A DNA stretch of 42,821 nucleotides from Sedimentibacter sp. SX930. Its GTDB lineage: Bacteria; Bacillota; Bacilli; Lactobacillales; Aerococcaceae. Positions 1 to 7,520 of this stretch are shown here, one piece after another. The notes under the pieces are model-generated. The model did not search any database. It worked only from the letters and a program-made list of their open reading frames with translations, and was not told the DNA's origin. The translations under genes were made by a program, and so were the position numbers. The stretch is taken from contig MUZD01000015.1 in NCBI GenBank assembly GCA_002155105.1, forward strand, positions 1-42,821, read 5' to 3'. The first letter of the stretch is position 1, and every line of letters begins with the position of its first letter.

Positions 1-30
1 ACACTCTTTCCTACACGCGCCTTCCGATCT
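1..30 (+). other. Illumina P5/read-1 adapter remnant (not genomic)
   Basis: The first 30 bases align to the 33-base TruSeq read-1 adapter end to end, with three single-base deletions: one C of the CCC run, the A after TACACG, and the T after CGC. The last ten bases, CTTCCGATCT, match the adapter end exactly. Genomic sequence should therefore start near base 31. The adapter sequence is from memory of the standard kit; the alignment was read directly. Confidence 0.93.
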
Positions 31-130
31 ATATATAATTATTAAGTATAATCCCAATAACGAAGATAATAGAATCATTTGAACGACTAACATATTAATA
101 AAAGGGGTTATTTTAATGGTTTATTGACTT

Positions 131-235
131 ATGAATAGATTAAAAATTGAAAAAAATATCCCCGGTGTGTATATTGTCGAAAAGATGTTTAATCAATGTT
201 TCCCCTCCCACACACATCCAGATTATAGTTACTAA
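131..235 (+). pseudogene. Possible AraC-type regulator N-terminal fragment
   Basis: A 34-codon frame starting MNRLKIEKNIPG and containing CFPSHTHPDYSY before two stop codons in a row. The HTHPDYS stretch resembles the start of the cupin-like sensor domain of AraC-family regulators, where a Phe-Pro-x-His-x-His-x-x-Tyr motif is common. No continuation is found downstream in any frame, so if the assignment is right the gene is broken. It could equally be a chance frame in AT-rich DNA. This rests on motif resemblance only. Confidence 0.25.
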
Positions 236-462
236 TAATCCTACTTCAGGCTGAATAGTAATATATTTGCAGAAAACCAAAATCTAATAGTTTATCGTTC
301 ATATATTTTACATATTCTGATATACTGAGAAAGACAAACGCTCCCATTACATCATGACAAAAGAATGGAACGCTATCAGACTGTTGGAAATCTAAAATTG
401 TACTCTTTTCTGCCACGCCAGAAAGTTCTTCAGCAAAACCATGTGCATCTATTCACAGAAAA

Positions 463-495
463 TTATAAAATTAAAAAAATCATAAATCCCCACAT
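463..495 (-). CDS. Putative 10-residue hydrophobic micro-ORF divergent from rgg
   Basis: The minus strand has a strong AGGAGG ribosome site, a 7-base spacer, then ATG and ten codons reading MWGFMIFLIL followed by TAA. The peptide is entirely hydrophobic and lies about 130 bases upstream of, and divergent to, an Rgg-family regulator. In streptococci short hydrophobic peptide (SHP) pheromone genes often sit next to rgg in that orientation, but those peptides are about 20 or more residues with a processed C-terminus. This one is shorter and may be a leader peptide, a relic, or chance. Confidence 0.25.
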   Translation of the reverse strand: MWGFMIFLIL

Positions 496-579
496 AGTAA
501 TGCCTCCTAAATAATATTGTTATAAGGAGTATATTTTTACATGGGGGATTAACGGAAAAATGACACGAACAAGAAACTT

Positions 580-607
580 TTGTTGCAAAGATGAGACGTT
601 TTATAGT
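580..607 (+). promoter_or_regulatory. Candidate promoter of the rgg-type gene
   Basis: TTGTTG at 580-585 and TATAGT at 602-607 are separated by 16 bases and lie 20 bases before the chosen start codon. The -35 is imperfect, which suits a regulated gene. Confidence 0.4.
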
Positions 608-626
608 GCTGATAAAAGGAGTTCTT

Positions 627-1496
627 ATGGAAATTTATGAAGCAGTCGCAACTCTTAGAAAAGACAAGAATATAAAAATTGAAGAAGCGATTGGCAACAG
701 TATGTCCAGAGCCAGCTTTAATCGTTATATTAACGGGAAAACTGATTTGTATACCTCGCATTTTTTGGAACTATTGGAAAAATTACATGTAAGCTTGGAA
801 GAAATTGAATTTATGTGTAATGGGTATACAGATAACGTTGAAAAACAATTAATGAAAGAATTGAAGCATGCGTTTGAAGATCAGAATATTCATGAGCTTA
901 ATTTTATACTGCAGCATTGCCGGAACGAGTATGCCCTCGACAAAAATGTATTATATAGTCATTTGGCCTCACTGACAGAGGTCCTTCTGGCAAGGCTTGA
1001 ACATAAAAATATAGATCTTAAAGAGAATGAATTATATAAATACCTGGTCAAAACGGAAACATGGACGCGTTACGAACTTGTCATGTTCAATAATTCTATG
1101 TTCTATTTTGATGCCGAAGCTTTAAAACAAATATTGCCAAAAGCAATCAACAAGTTAGCTTACTATAAAGAAATAAATCCTTATGCAAACGAAGGATTCA
1201 GGCTACTGATAAACGCCATCATTGCATTCATCAGTAAAAATGAAATTCATCAGGCGCTAATATATATTCGTATATTGGAAAAACATCCATTGAATGAAGA
1301 TCAAGCTTATGAAGCCCTCTTACAAAAATTTTTGATTGGGGTCAAACTCATTTTGATTGATGACTCCAAGGGTGATGAAGTAGTTAAGGATTGTATCCAG
1401 GCCATGCAATTCTTAAATATGGAAAAGATGGCAAGTATGTCTACTGGACTCATAGAACATATTTTAGAAAACAAACAAAAAAATCAGCCGCAGTGA
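627..1496 (+). CDS. Rgg/GadR/MutR-family transcriptional regulator
   Basis: A 289-residue cytoplasmic regulator. Residues 1-60 form a helix-turn-helix of the Rgg type (MSRASFNRYINGKTDLY is the recognition-helix region). The rest is an all-helical, Lys/Glu/Leu-rich domain of the length expected for the TPR-like peptide-binding region of Rgg proteins. The frame opens at 591, but I chose ATG 627 because AAAGGAG ends five bases before it and the upstream codons have no ribosome site. Known relatives sense short hydrophobic peptides and control nearby genes. The local target is unclear: the adjoining two-component pair is convergent, and the upstream DNA is decayed. Codon use is more AT-rich than the genes to the right, hinting at a different history. 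Confidence 0.75.
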   Translation: MEIYEAVATLRKDKNIKIEEAIGNSMSRASFNRYINGKTDLYTSHFLELLEKLHVSLEEIEFMCNGYTDNVEKQLMKELKHAFEDQNIHELNFILQHCRNEYALDKNVLYSHLASLTEVLLARLEHKNIDLKENELYKYLVKTETWTRYELVMFNNSMFYFDAEALKQILPKAINKLAYYKEINPYANEGFRLLINAIIAFISKNEIHQALIYIRILEKHPLNEDQAYEALLQKFLIGVKLILIDDSKGDEVVKDCIQAMQFLNMEKMASMSTGLIEHILENKQKNQPQ

Positions 1497-1516
1497 TTAA
1501 ACACTGCAGCTGATTT
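1481..1516. terminator. Bidirectional terminator between rgg and the histidine kinase
   Basis: AAATCAGCCGCAGTG pairs across ATTAAA with CACTGCAGCTGATTT, leaving one mismatch. A-rich and T-rich flanks lie on either side. It overlaps the rgg stop codon and lies two bases from the end of the convergent kinase gene, so it probably serves both. Confidence 0.85.
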
Positions 1517-1517
1517 T

Positions 1518-3056
1518 TTATTGTTTCAGATCAAAAAGAAAGGTGGAGCCTTTTCCAGGCGTGCTTTCGACCGACAAAACGATGCCATGGCGATCGGCTA
1601 TCTGCTTGGCGACGGCCAAACCCAGGCCTGTGCCCTGCTTGTTGCTTTCCTCGTTTGATTTGAAGAACTTTTCGAAGATGTACGGTTGGTCCTTTTCAGC
1701 GATGCCCGGCCCGTTGTCGCTGACAGCCAATCGGCAGCCTTCGCCTGAGGCAGTCAACGTGATCCGGATTTCACTCTTTTCGGCAGAAAATTTGACGGCA
1801 TTCTCCATCACGGCAAGCAGCATCTGCCGCAGCCGGGTATAGTCGCCCATCAGCATGAACGTCAGCGGCTCCTTTGTGAAAGTCAGCGTGATTCCCTTTT
1901 CCCTGGCGATGTAGCGCACGGAACGGATGGCGTTCTCCACGACGTCCACAAAATTCAAGGAACTCATTTCCATTTGATAGTCCGGGTTCTGCAGCCGTGA
2001 CAGCTCCAGCAGATCGTTGATCATCCGCTCCAGATGGATGCTTTCGGTCAACATCTGTTGGTGGTATTCATCGATTTTGGAGGGATCCTCGACCACATGA
2101 TCGTTCAAGGCCTCCAGAGAGCCGCGGATGACTGTGACCGGCGTGCGCAATTCATGGGAAATGCTCGTGATAAAATCCTTCCGCATCTTATCCAGTTTGG
2201 CGCTCTCTTGCGCAGCTTCAGCCAACTTGTCCGCCAGAATATCGATGTTGGCGGCAAGCGAGCCCATTTCATCATTTTGGATGATCCCCGTATGGGCTCC
2301 GTAATGGTTATCCGCCAACTGCTGTGTCGTTTCTTCCATCCTCTTCAGCGGCTGGATGAACCGTTTCGCCAACAGGACCGCTATCCCGACCGCGGCGATC
2401 AAAGCCAAAGCCAAGCTGATCCCCAAAGTCGAAAATCCCGACCGCACGGCAGCCTGCATGTTTGCGATATAGTCGTGCAAAAGGACCGCAGCAATGACCT
2501 CCCCTTCTGAGGAGAGCACCGGTGCCCCGACCGTGATGGAGGTATCCTCCAATAACGGGCTGAATCCTTCGCTGAAGACGACTTCCCCTTCGAATACCTC
2601 GTCGACAAGCGCTAGCGCGGCGCTTGGTAGTTCCGCATAGGTGATTTCTTTTTTTCCGGTCCCGACACTGATCGTCTCTGCGGATTGGTCGACGATCCAC
2701 ACCTCGCCCATCGCGATATCCTGAATGGCCGTGATATAGGCGTTGTATCCGTTCACATTGTTGCGCCCGGTCGTACCCGTGGCACCACTTTGCGCGAGCA
2801 GGCCAGTTCCTGTTTGTTTACCGTTGGCACTGCCCTTTGCAGTGAGCGCAACCTCATCTAAAGCGGCACTCCCGTCTTCCAGATAATCGGCTACGCCGGC
2901 CGCGATCGCCTCAGCCCGTTCCTGCATATCCGCCCGATAAATTTCTTCGGTATGCCGGGTGAACAGCAGAAGGAAGGCCCCTCCGACAACCAAGGAAAAC
3001 AGCAGGATGACGGAAGTGAAATAGAGGACTAACTTACGGGTGATCTTATACTTCAT
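1518..3056 (-). CDS. Membrane sensor histidine kinase (HAMP, HisKA, HATPase)
   Basis: A 512-residue sensor kinase. Residues 11-33 and about 207-230 are membrane segments enclosing an extracellular domain of about 170 residues that I do not recognise; it is rich in Ala, Gly and Thr around 70-105. A HAMP linker follows (about 231-285). The HisKA box SISHELRTPVTVIRG carries the phosphorylated His301. The ATPase domain has the N box (MENAVKFS, about 417-424), DNGPGI (447-452), an F box (IFEKFFKS) and GTGLGL (475-480), so all catalytic motifs are present. The start overlaps the 3' end of the response regulator gene by 11 bases, which indicates translational coupling. The signal is unknown. Confidence 0.93.
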   Translation of the reverse strand: MKYKITRKLVLYFTSVILLFSLVVGGAFLLLFTRHTEEIYRADMQERAEAIAAGVADYLEDGSAALDEVALTAKGSANGKQTGTGLLAQSGATGTTGRNNVNGYNAYITAIQDIAMGEVWIVDQSAETISVGTGKKEITYAELPSAALALVDEVFEGEVVFSEGFSPLLEDTSITVGAPVLSSEGEVIAAVLLHDYIANMQAAVRSGFSTLGISLALALIAAVGIAVLLAKRFIQPLKRMEETTQQLADNHYGAHTGIIQNDEMGSLAANIDILADKLAEAAQESAKLDKMRKDFITSISHELRTPVTVIRGSLEALNDHVVEDPSKIDEYHQQMLTESIHLERMINDLLELSRLQNPDYQMEMSSLNFVDVVENAIRSVRYIAREKGITLTFTKEPLTFMLMGDYTRLRQMLLAVMENAVKFSAEKSEIRITLTASGEGCRLAVSDNGPGIAEKDQPYIFEKFFKSNEESNKQGTGLGLAVAKQIADRHGIVLSVESTPGKGSTFLFDLKQ

Positions 3057-3747
3057 CAGGACTCACCTCAAACTTGTAGCCGACGCCCCAAACGGTTTTG
3101 ATATCCCAGGACGGATGGGGAATTTGATCGACCTTTGCCCGCAGCCGCTTGATGTGCGAGTCGACCGTCCGATTATCTCCGAAATAGTCGTAGCCCCAAA
3201 CGCTGTCCAATAAATTGTCACGGCTGAACACCTTGTTCTTGTTCGTCGCCAAAATCCAAAGCAACTCGATCTCTTTTTTCGTGAGATGGACTTGGTGCCC
3301 AGCAATTTTCACGATGAACTCATCCAGGCGGATTTCCAGATCTTCATGGACGTAGAGTTTATGGTGATCCTTATTGTCCGGTGTCTGATCCAACCGCCGC
3401 AGGATTGCCCGAATGCGCGCCATCACTTCACCCGGCGAAAATGGCTTGACGATGTAGTCGTCCGCTCCGATATCCAAGCCCATGATCCGCTCAAAATCTT
3501 CCCCTCGAGCCGTCACCATGATGATGGGGACCGAGGAAACTTTCCGGATTTCCCTGCACACCTCAAAGCCGTCCTTCTTCGGCATCATCACATCCAACAG
3601 AATCAGATCGAATTTGCCCTTCCCGAACTCCTGCAGCGCCTGTTCGCCGTCATAGGCGACGACTGCCTCGTAGCCATCCTTTTCCGAATATTCTTTCAGG
3701 ATAGCTGTTATCTGTTTATTGTCATCCGCAATCAATAGCTTTACCAT
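3046..3747 (-). CDS. OmpR/PhoB-family response regulator
   Basis: A 233-residue regulator. Residues 1-120 are a receiver domain with the acidic pocket (ADD near residue 8), phospho-acceptor Asp52 in LLDVMMP, and the conserved Lys in IVKPF. Residues about 135-228 are a winged-helix DNA-binding domain; FSRDNLLDSVWGYDYFGDNRTV is typical of the OmpR/PhoB class. GAGGAGGGAG precedes the ATG. It is the first gene of a two-gene operon with the kinase. The divergent secreted-protein gene 166 bases upstream is the most obvious candidate target, which is an inference from position only. Confidence 0.94.
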   Translation of the reverse strand: MVKLLIADDNKQITAILKEYSEKDGYEAVVAYDGEQALQEFGKGKFDLILLDVMMPKKDGFEVCREIRKVSSVPIIMVTARGEDFERIMGLDIGADDYIVKPFSPGEVMARIRAILRRLDQTPDNKDHHKLYVHEDLEIRLDEFIVKIAGHQVHLTKKEIELLWILATNKNKVFSRDNLLDSVWGYDYFGDNRTVDSHIKRLRAKVDQIPHPSWDIKTVWGVGYKFEVSPDEV

Positions 3748-3913
3748 CGTACTCCCTCCTCGAGGAAATCATACTGGATAAATATGGCAAGATTATGTTT
3801 TCACCCCGATAATACCACACAAACGTGCCTTAAAAAACACGATTCTGCCATACTTTTTGATTATTCTTAGGTCAGTAAGAAATAACAAAAAAACATTCCA
3901 GGGGGAAACAAAA

Positions 3914-4306
3914 ATGAACAAGACAAGAATCATGACTATCCTATCCGTTGCAGGCTTATTTGTTGGAGGTGCCGCACCGGTACTGGCAGCGAGCGACACG
4001 GCAGCCCAGAACGGCACTATGACCCAAGAGCAGATCAAGTCAGGCGAATGCACAAATGAAGGCGCAAAAAAACAAGGCAATGAAGAGGCAACCATGAAAC
4101 GTGCCCGCGAGAAAAGCGGAACGTGCGACGGAACTGGTACGCAAGCCAATCAGGATGGTAACCAAAACGGCACTGGCGGAACAGACAGCAACGGTAACCA
4201 ATACGCCACGGGCGAGACAGACGGCGACGGCAACCAATACGGTACGGATGAAACAGACAACGACGGTAAAAACGGCGTCCGCGATCAATCTTGCCAAGCT
4301 GAATAA
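3914..4306 (+). CDS. Small secreted Asp/Gly/Thr/Asn-rich protein
   Basis: A 130-residue exported protein of unknown function. Residues 1-25 are a signal peptide (MNKTRIMTILSVAGLFVGG, cleavage probably after VLA). The mature part has a Lys/Glu-rich middle (about 35-70), then a low-complexity acidic tail (about 73-120) with two to three imperfect copies of GNQYxTxETDxDG, resembling Asp/Asn-rich linkers or calcium-binding runs. Cysteines lie near 46, 71 and 127. No anchor or LPxTG motif is present. I chose ATG 3914, not the upstream in-frame ATG at 3857, because an AGGGGGA site precedes it and the signal peptide begins there. Its closest neighbour is the divergent two-component pair, a possible controller. 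Confidence 0.75.
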   Translation: MNKTRIMTILSVAGLFVGGAAPVLAASDTAAQNGTMTQEQIKSGECTNEGAKKQGNEEATMKRAREKSGTCDGTGTQANQDGNQNGTGGTDSNGNQYATGETDGDGNQYGTDETDNDGKNGVRDQSCQAE

Positions 4307-4360
4307 CAGTCAACCAGCCAAGTAAATTGCATTGCACTTCGATATGAAGGCACCGCAACA

Positions 4361-4397
4361 AAAAGGGACGGTCTCGTAATGAGACCGCCCCTTTTTT
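4361..4397 (+). terminator. Rho-independent terminator after the secreted protein gene
   Basis: GGGACGGTCTC, loop GTAAT, GAGACCGCCCC, then a T6 run. A-rich sequence precedes the stem. Confidence 0.9.
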
Positions 4398-4460
4398 GTG
4401 CATATTCGCCAGCCAATTTGCAGCTGCAATCCTACAGATCCGGAAAACTAAGACTGCAAA

Positions 4461-4611
4461 AACAGTCTCCAGCTCCGGCGAGCCTTTCGTTCGCCGGAGG
4501 AGCTCGGTAAAGAATGGACCCTTCTCCGATGAAGCTTCAGCTGGTCGGAAGACACCATCTGAATGTGGGATCAACTCCGGTGAAGCCTCCTTGGCCGGAG
4601 TTGGGCAACCC
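4461..4611. repeat. 51-bp tandem repeat, three units with palindromic cores
   Basis: The core CTCCG starts at 4473, 4524 and 4575, an exact 51-base period over three diverged units. Each unit carries a palindromic core, for example CTCCGGCGAG with CGCCGGAG in unit 1 and CAACTCCGG with CCGGAGTTG in unit 3. Because 51 is a multiple of three, the plus-strand frame from 4396 gives a 17-residue repeat (SSSGEP..., PFSDEAS..., INSGEAS...), but no good start or domain is seen and I do not call a gene. A related copy lies inverted near 20.95 kb. The array sits directly 3' of ykoC. Confidence 0.8.
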
Positions 4612-4636
4612 CACTACTTCTCCATGCAAAAACTCC

Positions 4637-5413
4637 TCAACCTATCCAATACTTCGCCCAATAACTTATGACCGCAAGCATCGCCATGTACGCGAGGAAA
4701 AGAAAATCGTTGCCGGAAAAACCTATCTCATAATAATAGGTCCGGCTCTCCTTGCCGGAAAACCTTTTCGCTTCCATCGCCACGGCGATGCGATGCGCCC
4801 GCCGGATGCTGCCTGACAGCAAAGGGATGGTGTAGACCTTCATCTTGAAGAGGATGCCCTGCAAGCCTTTCACTCTTTCGCTGCCGCGCACCTTGCGGGC
4901 ATTGCGGATCGTTTCGAATTCTTCCGTCATGATGGGGATCAACCGCAGCGCAGCCATGAAGCTGTAGGCATATTTAGGATCCAGCTGCAGCTGTTGCATC
5001 AACGAATAGAATAAATTGACCGGCCGGGTCGTCAATGCGAAGGTCAAACCCAACACCGCGAAGACCAATGCGCGCAGGCCGATCAGTATACCCCGCAAAA
5101 AACTTTCCTCGGTGATGCGGATCAACCCCCATTCGAACCAAAGTGTTTCGCCCTTTCCGAACATGATCATGGCGGAAGCCGTGGATACGAAAATGGCGCA
5201 AAAAGGGATCAACAGCAATAAGATCCGCTTCAACGGCTGTCCCGTAAACAACAGGAACAGGACCAAAAGCCCGATGCCGATGAATGCCATGATTTCAAGG
5301 TTGCGGACAAACATAACCGCGATGCAGAGCAACAGCGACATGCCCAATTTCAGGCTGGGATTGACCCGGTGAAGCCAGGTTTCTTTGACTAATTCCCATT
5401 CCTTCATCCGCAC
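4637..5413 (-). CDS. ykoC: ECF transporter T component (YkoC, HMP/thiamine uptake)
   Basis: A 258-residue energy-coupling factor transmembrane (EcfT) protein with about five to six hydrophobic segments. The cytoplasmic coupling-helix region, residues about 160-200, has the family signature AALRLIPIMTEEFETIRNAR, which contacts the ATPases. The start overlaps the end of ykoD by 10 bases. It is the last gene of tenA-ykoE-ykoD-ykoC. Adjacency to an S component of the YkoE type and to tenA makes this a dedicated transporter for thiamine precursor (hydroxymethylpyrimidine) or thiamine, not a shared ECF module. Downstream there is no classic terminator, only the palindromic 51-bp repeats. Confidence 0.9.
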   Translation of the reverse strand: MRMKEWELVKETWLHRVNPSLKLGMSLLLCIAVMFVRNLEIMAFIGIGLLVLFLLFTGQPLKRILLLLIPFCAIFVSTASAMIMFGKGETLWFEWGLIRITEESFLRGILIGLRALVFAVLGLTFALTTRPVNLFYSLMQQLQLDPKYAYSFMAALRLIPIMTEEFETIRNARKVRGSERVKGLQGILFKMKVYTIPLLSGSIRRAHRIAVAMEAKRFSGKESRTYYYEIGFSGNDFLFLAYMAMLAVISYWAKYWIG

Positions 5414-6900
5414 AGTCCTCCTTCCAAGCGCAAATCAGCGGAGAATGCAGTCCGCATGTCCGTAGCCGATCCGGTGGTGTCCCGGATTTCGCCATCAACT
5501 ACTGTCCAAAACGTTGTTCCGTAGTTCCGGGAGAGTGTTTCATCGTGGGTCACCATCAGGATGACGGCGCCTTTTTTCCGGTAGTTCTCCAAAAATCCCA
5601 GCAAAGCAAAAGTGTTTTTGGAATCCAAACCGAAAGTCGGTTCATCCAAAAGGATCAGCCGCTGTCCTTGGATGATCGTCGCCGCTACACTCAGGCGGCG
5701 CTTTTGCCCCATCGAAAGTTGGAAAGGATTGTTCTCCCGTTGGCCGCTCAATTGGAAAAGCTCCAGATATTCCTCCACAAGCTTTTCAATTTCCGAATTC
5801 CCCTTGCCGTCCATCCGCAGCGAATAAGCCATCTCTTCATGGACCGTATTCGCCACGAACTGATACTCCGGATTCTGGAAAACAAAAGCTACCCGTTCAG
5901 CCAAATTCTTCAATTTTCTGATTGGCTTTCCCTTCAGCTCATAATCACCGCTTGTTTTGATGAACTGCATGACGGCATGGAGGAAGGTGCTTTTTCCGGC
6001 TCCGTTTTGGCCGCGGATGATGATCCATTCACCCGGATAGGCTGCCAGCCTTTCTCCGCGGATTTTAATATCCCCGTTGCGGAATCCTTTGAAATCGCGC
6101 AGTTCCAACAGCGGACTTTGCAATCTAAAGGACTTCTGCTCCCGTTGCAGCGGCGATTCCGCCAGATGTTGGTCCCATACCCCCGGGAACCAGATGCCCT
6201 GGCCCTTCATTTCGTCCTTGTAGGCCGAGAAGATTTCTTCGTTCGGTCCATCAGCGATGATGCGGCCGGATGCATCGAACAATACAAGCCGTTCGGCGAA
6301 TGCCAGGACATGATCGATTTTGTGTTCCACAATGATGACCGTTTTGTCCTTGCAGACTTTCTTCAGGACTTCCCAGATCGTTTCGGTCCCTTCTGGGTCC
6401 AACATGGCGGAGGGCTCATCCAAAAAGAGCACTTCCGGATCCAACACCAATACCGAGGCGATCGCCAGCCGCTGCTTCATCCCGCCGGAAAGGCTCGCGA
6501 TGGGGATGTGGCTGTCGGCCAGTTCCAATCCGACTTGCCGGAGCGCGAAGTCTATTTTGGCAGCCATCTCCTCACGCGGAACCGACAGATTTTCGAGCAC
6601 AAAAGCAAGCTCTTCATCGACGTAAGGCATGCAGAACTGGCTATCCGGATCCTGGAAAACATAGCCCCAGGAAGCCGGTGACACAAGCTTGTCGGCCTTC
6701 ATCGGCACTTCGATCGATTGCGGAATCAGCCCGCTCAACACCTGCAGCAGCGTGGATTTGCCGCAGCCTGACGGGCCCAAAAGCAGCACTTTTTCACCGG
6801 CTGCGACCGAAAAGGACAGGTCCCTGAACAACAAATCGGCGTCGCCGGGAAATTTCAACTTCAGCTTTTCCACATACGCTTGCTGCTCCATTTCCGCCAT
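5404..6900 (-). CDS. ykoD: Fused double ABC ATPase of the ECF transporter (YkoD)
   Basis: A 498-residue protein with two ABC ATPase domains in one chain. Domain 1 (about 1-235) has Walker A GPSGCGKST, signature LSGGMKQRLAIA and Walker B VLFLDEPSAMLD. Domain 2 (about 265-485) has GQNGAGKST, the variant signature LSMGQKRRLSVA and ILLDEPTFGLD. It powers uptake through YkoE and YkoC. The fusion is normal for YkoD-type systems; shared ECF modules have two separate ATPases. ATG is preceded by a short spacer after ykoE (5 bases), fitting tight co-translation. Confidence 0.93.
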   Translation of the reverse strand: MAEMEQQAYVEKLKLKFPGDADLLFRDLSFSVAAGEKVLLLGPSGCGKSTLLQVLSGLIPQSIEVPMKADKLVSPASWGYVFQDPDSQFCMPYVDEELAFVLENLSVPREEMAAKIDFALRQVGLELADSHIPIASLSGGMKQRLAIASVLVLDPEVLFLDEPSAMLDPEGTETIWEVLKKVCKDKTVIIVEHKIDHVLAFAERLVLFDASGRIIADGPNEEIFSAYKDEMKGQGIWFPGVWDQHLAESPLQREQKSFRLQSPLLELRDFKGFRNGDIKIRGERLAAYPGEWIIIRGQNGAGKSTFLHAVMQFIKTSGDYELKGKPIRKLKNLAERVAFVFQNPEYQFVANTVHEEMAYSLRMDGKGNSEIEKLVEEYLELFQLSGQRENNPFQLSMGQKRRLSVAATIIQGQRLILLDEPTFGLDSKNTFALLGFLENYRKKGAVILMVTHDETLSRNYGTTFWTVVDGEIRDTTGSATDMRTAFSADLRLEGGLCG

Positions 6901-6905
6901 CCTCC

Positions 6906-7484
6906 TTAATCCATATCTGTGAAATCTTCACTCGTCAGCGGGCGGACAAGGTTCGTCACGCCGGTATCCTCCAGGACTTCCGCCAAGTAATAGGCCAGCA
7001 CGCCGGCAAAGAAAATCGAGCCCGCGAATCGGGCAAGCAAGTAAAGCGCCAAGTTCCAAGGGGCCAGCTCAGCGATCTGCCCGTTCAAAGCATCCACCAA
7101 AAGCGAACCCACACAAGATGCCGAAGCTGCCAAAGCGGCAACCTTCAGGTCAAAACGTTTGTAGCGGAAAGCCATGAACACTAATTCCGCAAACAACCCC
7201 TGTACCACTCCGGAAAGCAAGACAGTCAGACCCCAAGGCGAACCCAAAAGGAATTCGCCTGAAGCTGCAGCGATTTCCGCCAAAAGTGCCACACCCGGCT
7301 TGCGGATGATGAAATAGGCGACGGTGCCGGCGATGAACCACATGCCGTACAACAGCTGATCAAGATGCAGACCCAACGGCTGCACCGCGTAATAGACCGT
7401 TCCCCATAGGATGTAGACGATCCCGAAAGCGATGGCGATGACGATTGTCACCAAAATATCTGTAAGCTTCAATTCTTTTTTCAT
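6906..7484 (-). CDS. ykoE: ECF transporter S component, YkoE family
   Basis: A 192-residue integral membrane substrate-binding subunit. Five to six hydrophobic helices are visible. The stretches YGMWFIAGTVAYFIIRKPG and GEFLLGSPWGLTVLLSG match what I know of YkoE, the hydroxymethylpyrimidine/thiamine S component. AGAGGAG precedes the ATG. It lies 36 bases after tenA and 5 before ykoD. TPP-riboswitch control of the operon supports a thiamine-related substrate. Whether thiamine or the pyrimidine moiety is preferred cannot be read from sequence. Confidence 0.9.
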   Translation of the reverse strand: MKKELKLTDILVTIVIAIAFGIVYILWGTVYYAVQPLGLHLDQLLYGMWFIAGTVAYFIIRKPGVALLAEIAAASGEFLLGSPWGLTVLLSGVVQGLFAELVFMAFRYKRFDLKVAALAASASCVGSLLVDALNGQIAELAPWNLALYLLARFAGSIFFAGVLAYYLAEVLEDTGVTNLVRPLTSEDFTDMD

Positions 7485-7520
7485 TTTGTTCTGTCTCCTC
7501 TTTGTGTTTGATTTTTTCTC

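Larger units (their letters stand above)
31..590. other. AT-rich gene-poor left end, probably decayed DNA
   Basis: About 560 bases with clearly lower GC than the rest of the window and no intact gene. I can see a 34-codon plus-strand frame at 131-235, a 10-codon minus-strand frame with a strong ribosome site at 463-495, and a start-less minus-strand frame of about 65 codons over roughly 235-435. None is a convincing complete gene. It may be the eroded edge of a longer locus cut off by the contig end. Confidence 0.5.

Noticed and set aside
2034-2510. Long plus-strand frames opposite the histidine kinase and other minus genes
   Set aside because: They are antisense shadows of well-supported genes, with no start signals.
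4396-4671. 91-codon plus-strand frame with a 17-residue repeat
   Set aside because: The repeat follows from the 51-bp DNA period; the frame begins inside a terminator tail, has no ribosome site and ends inside ykoC.
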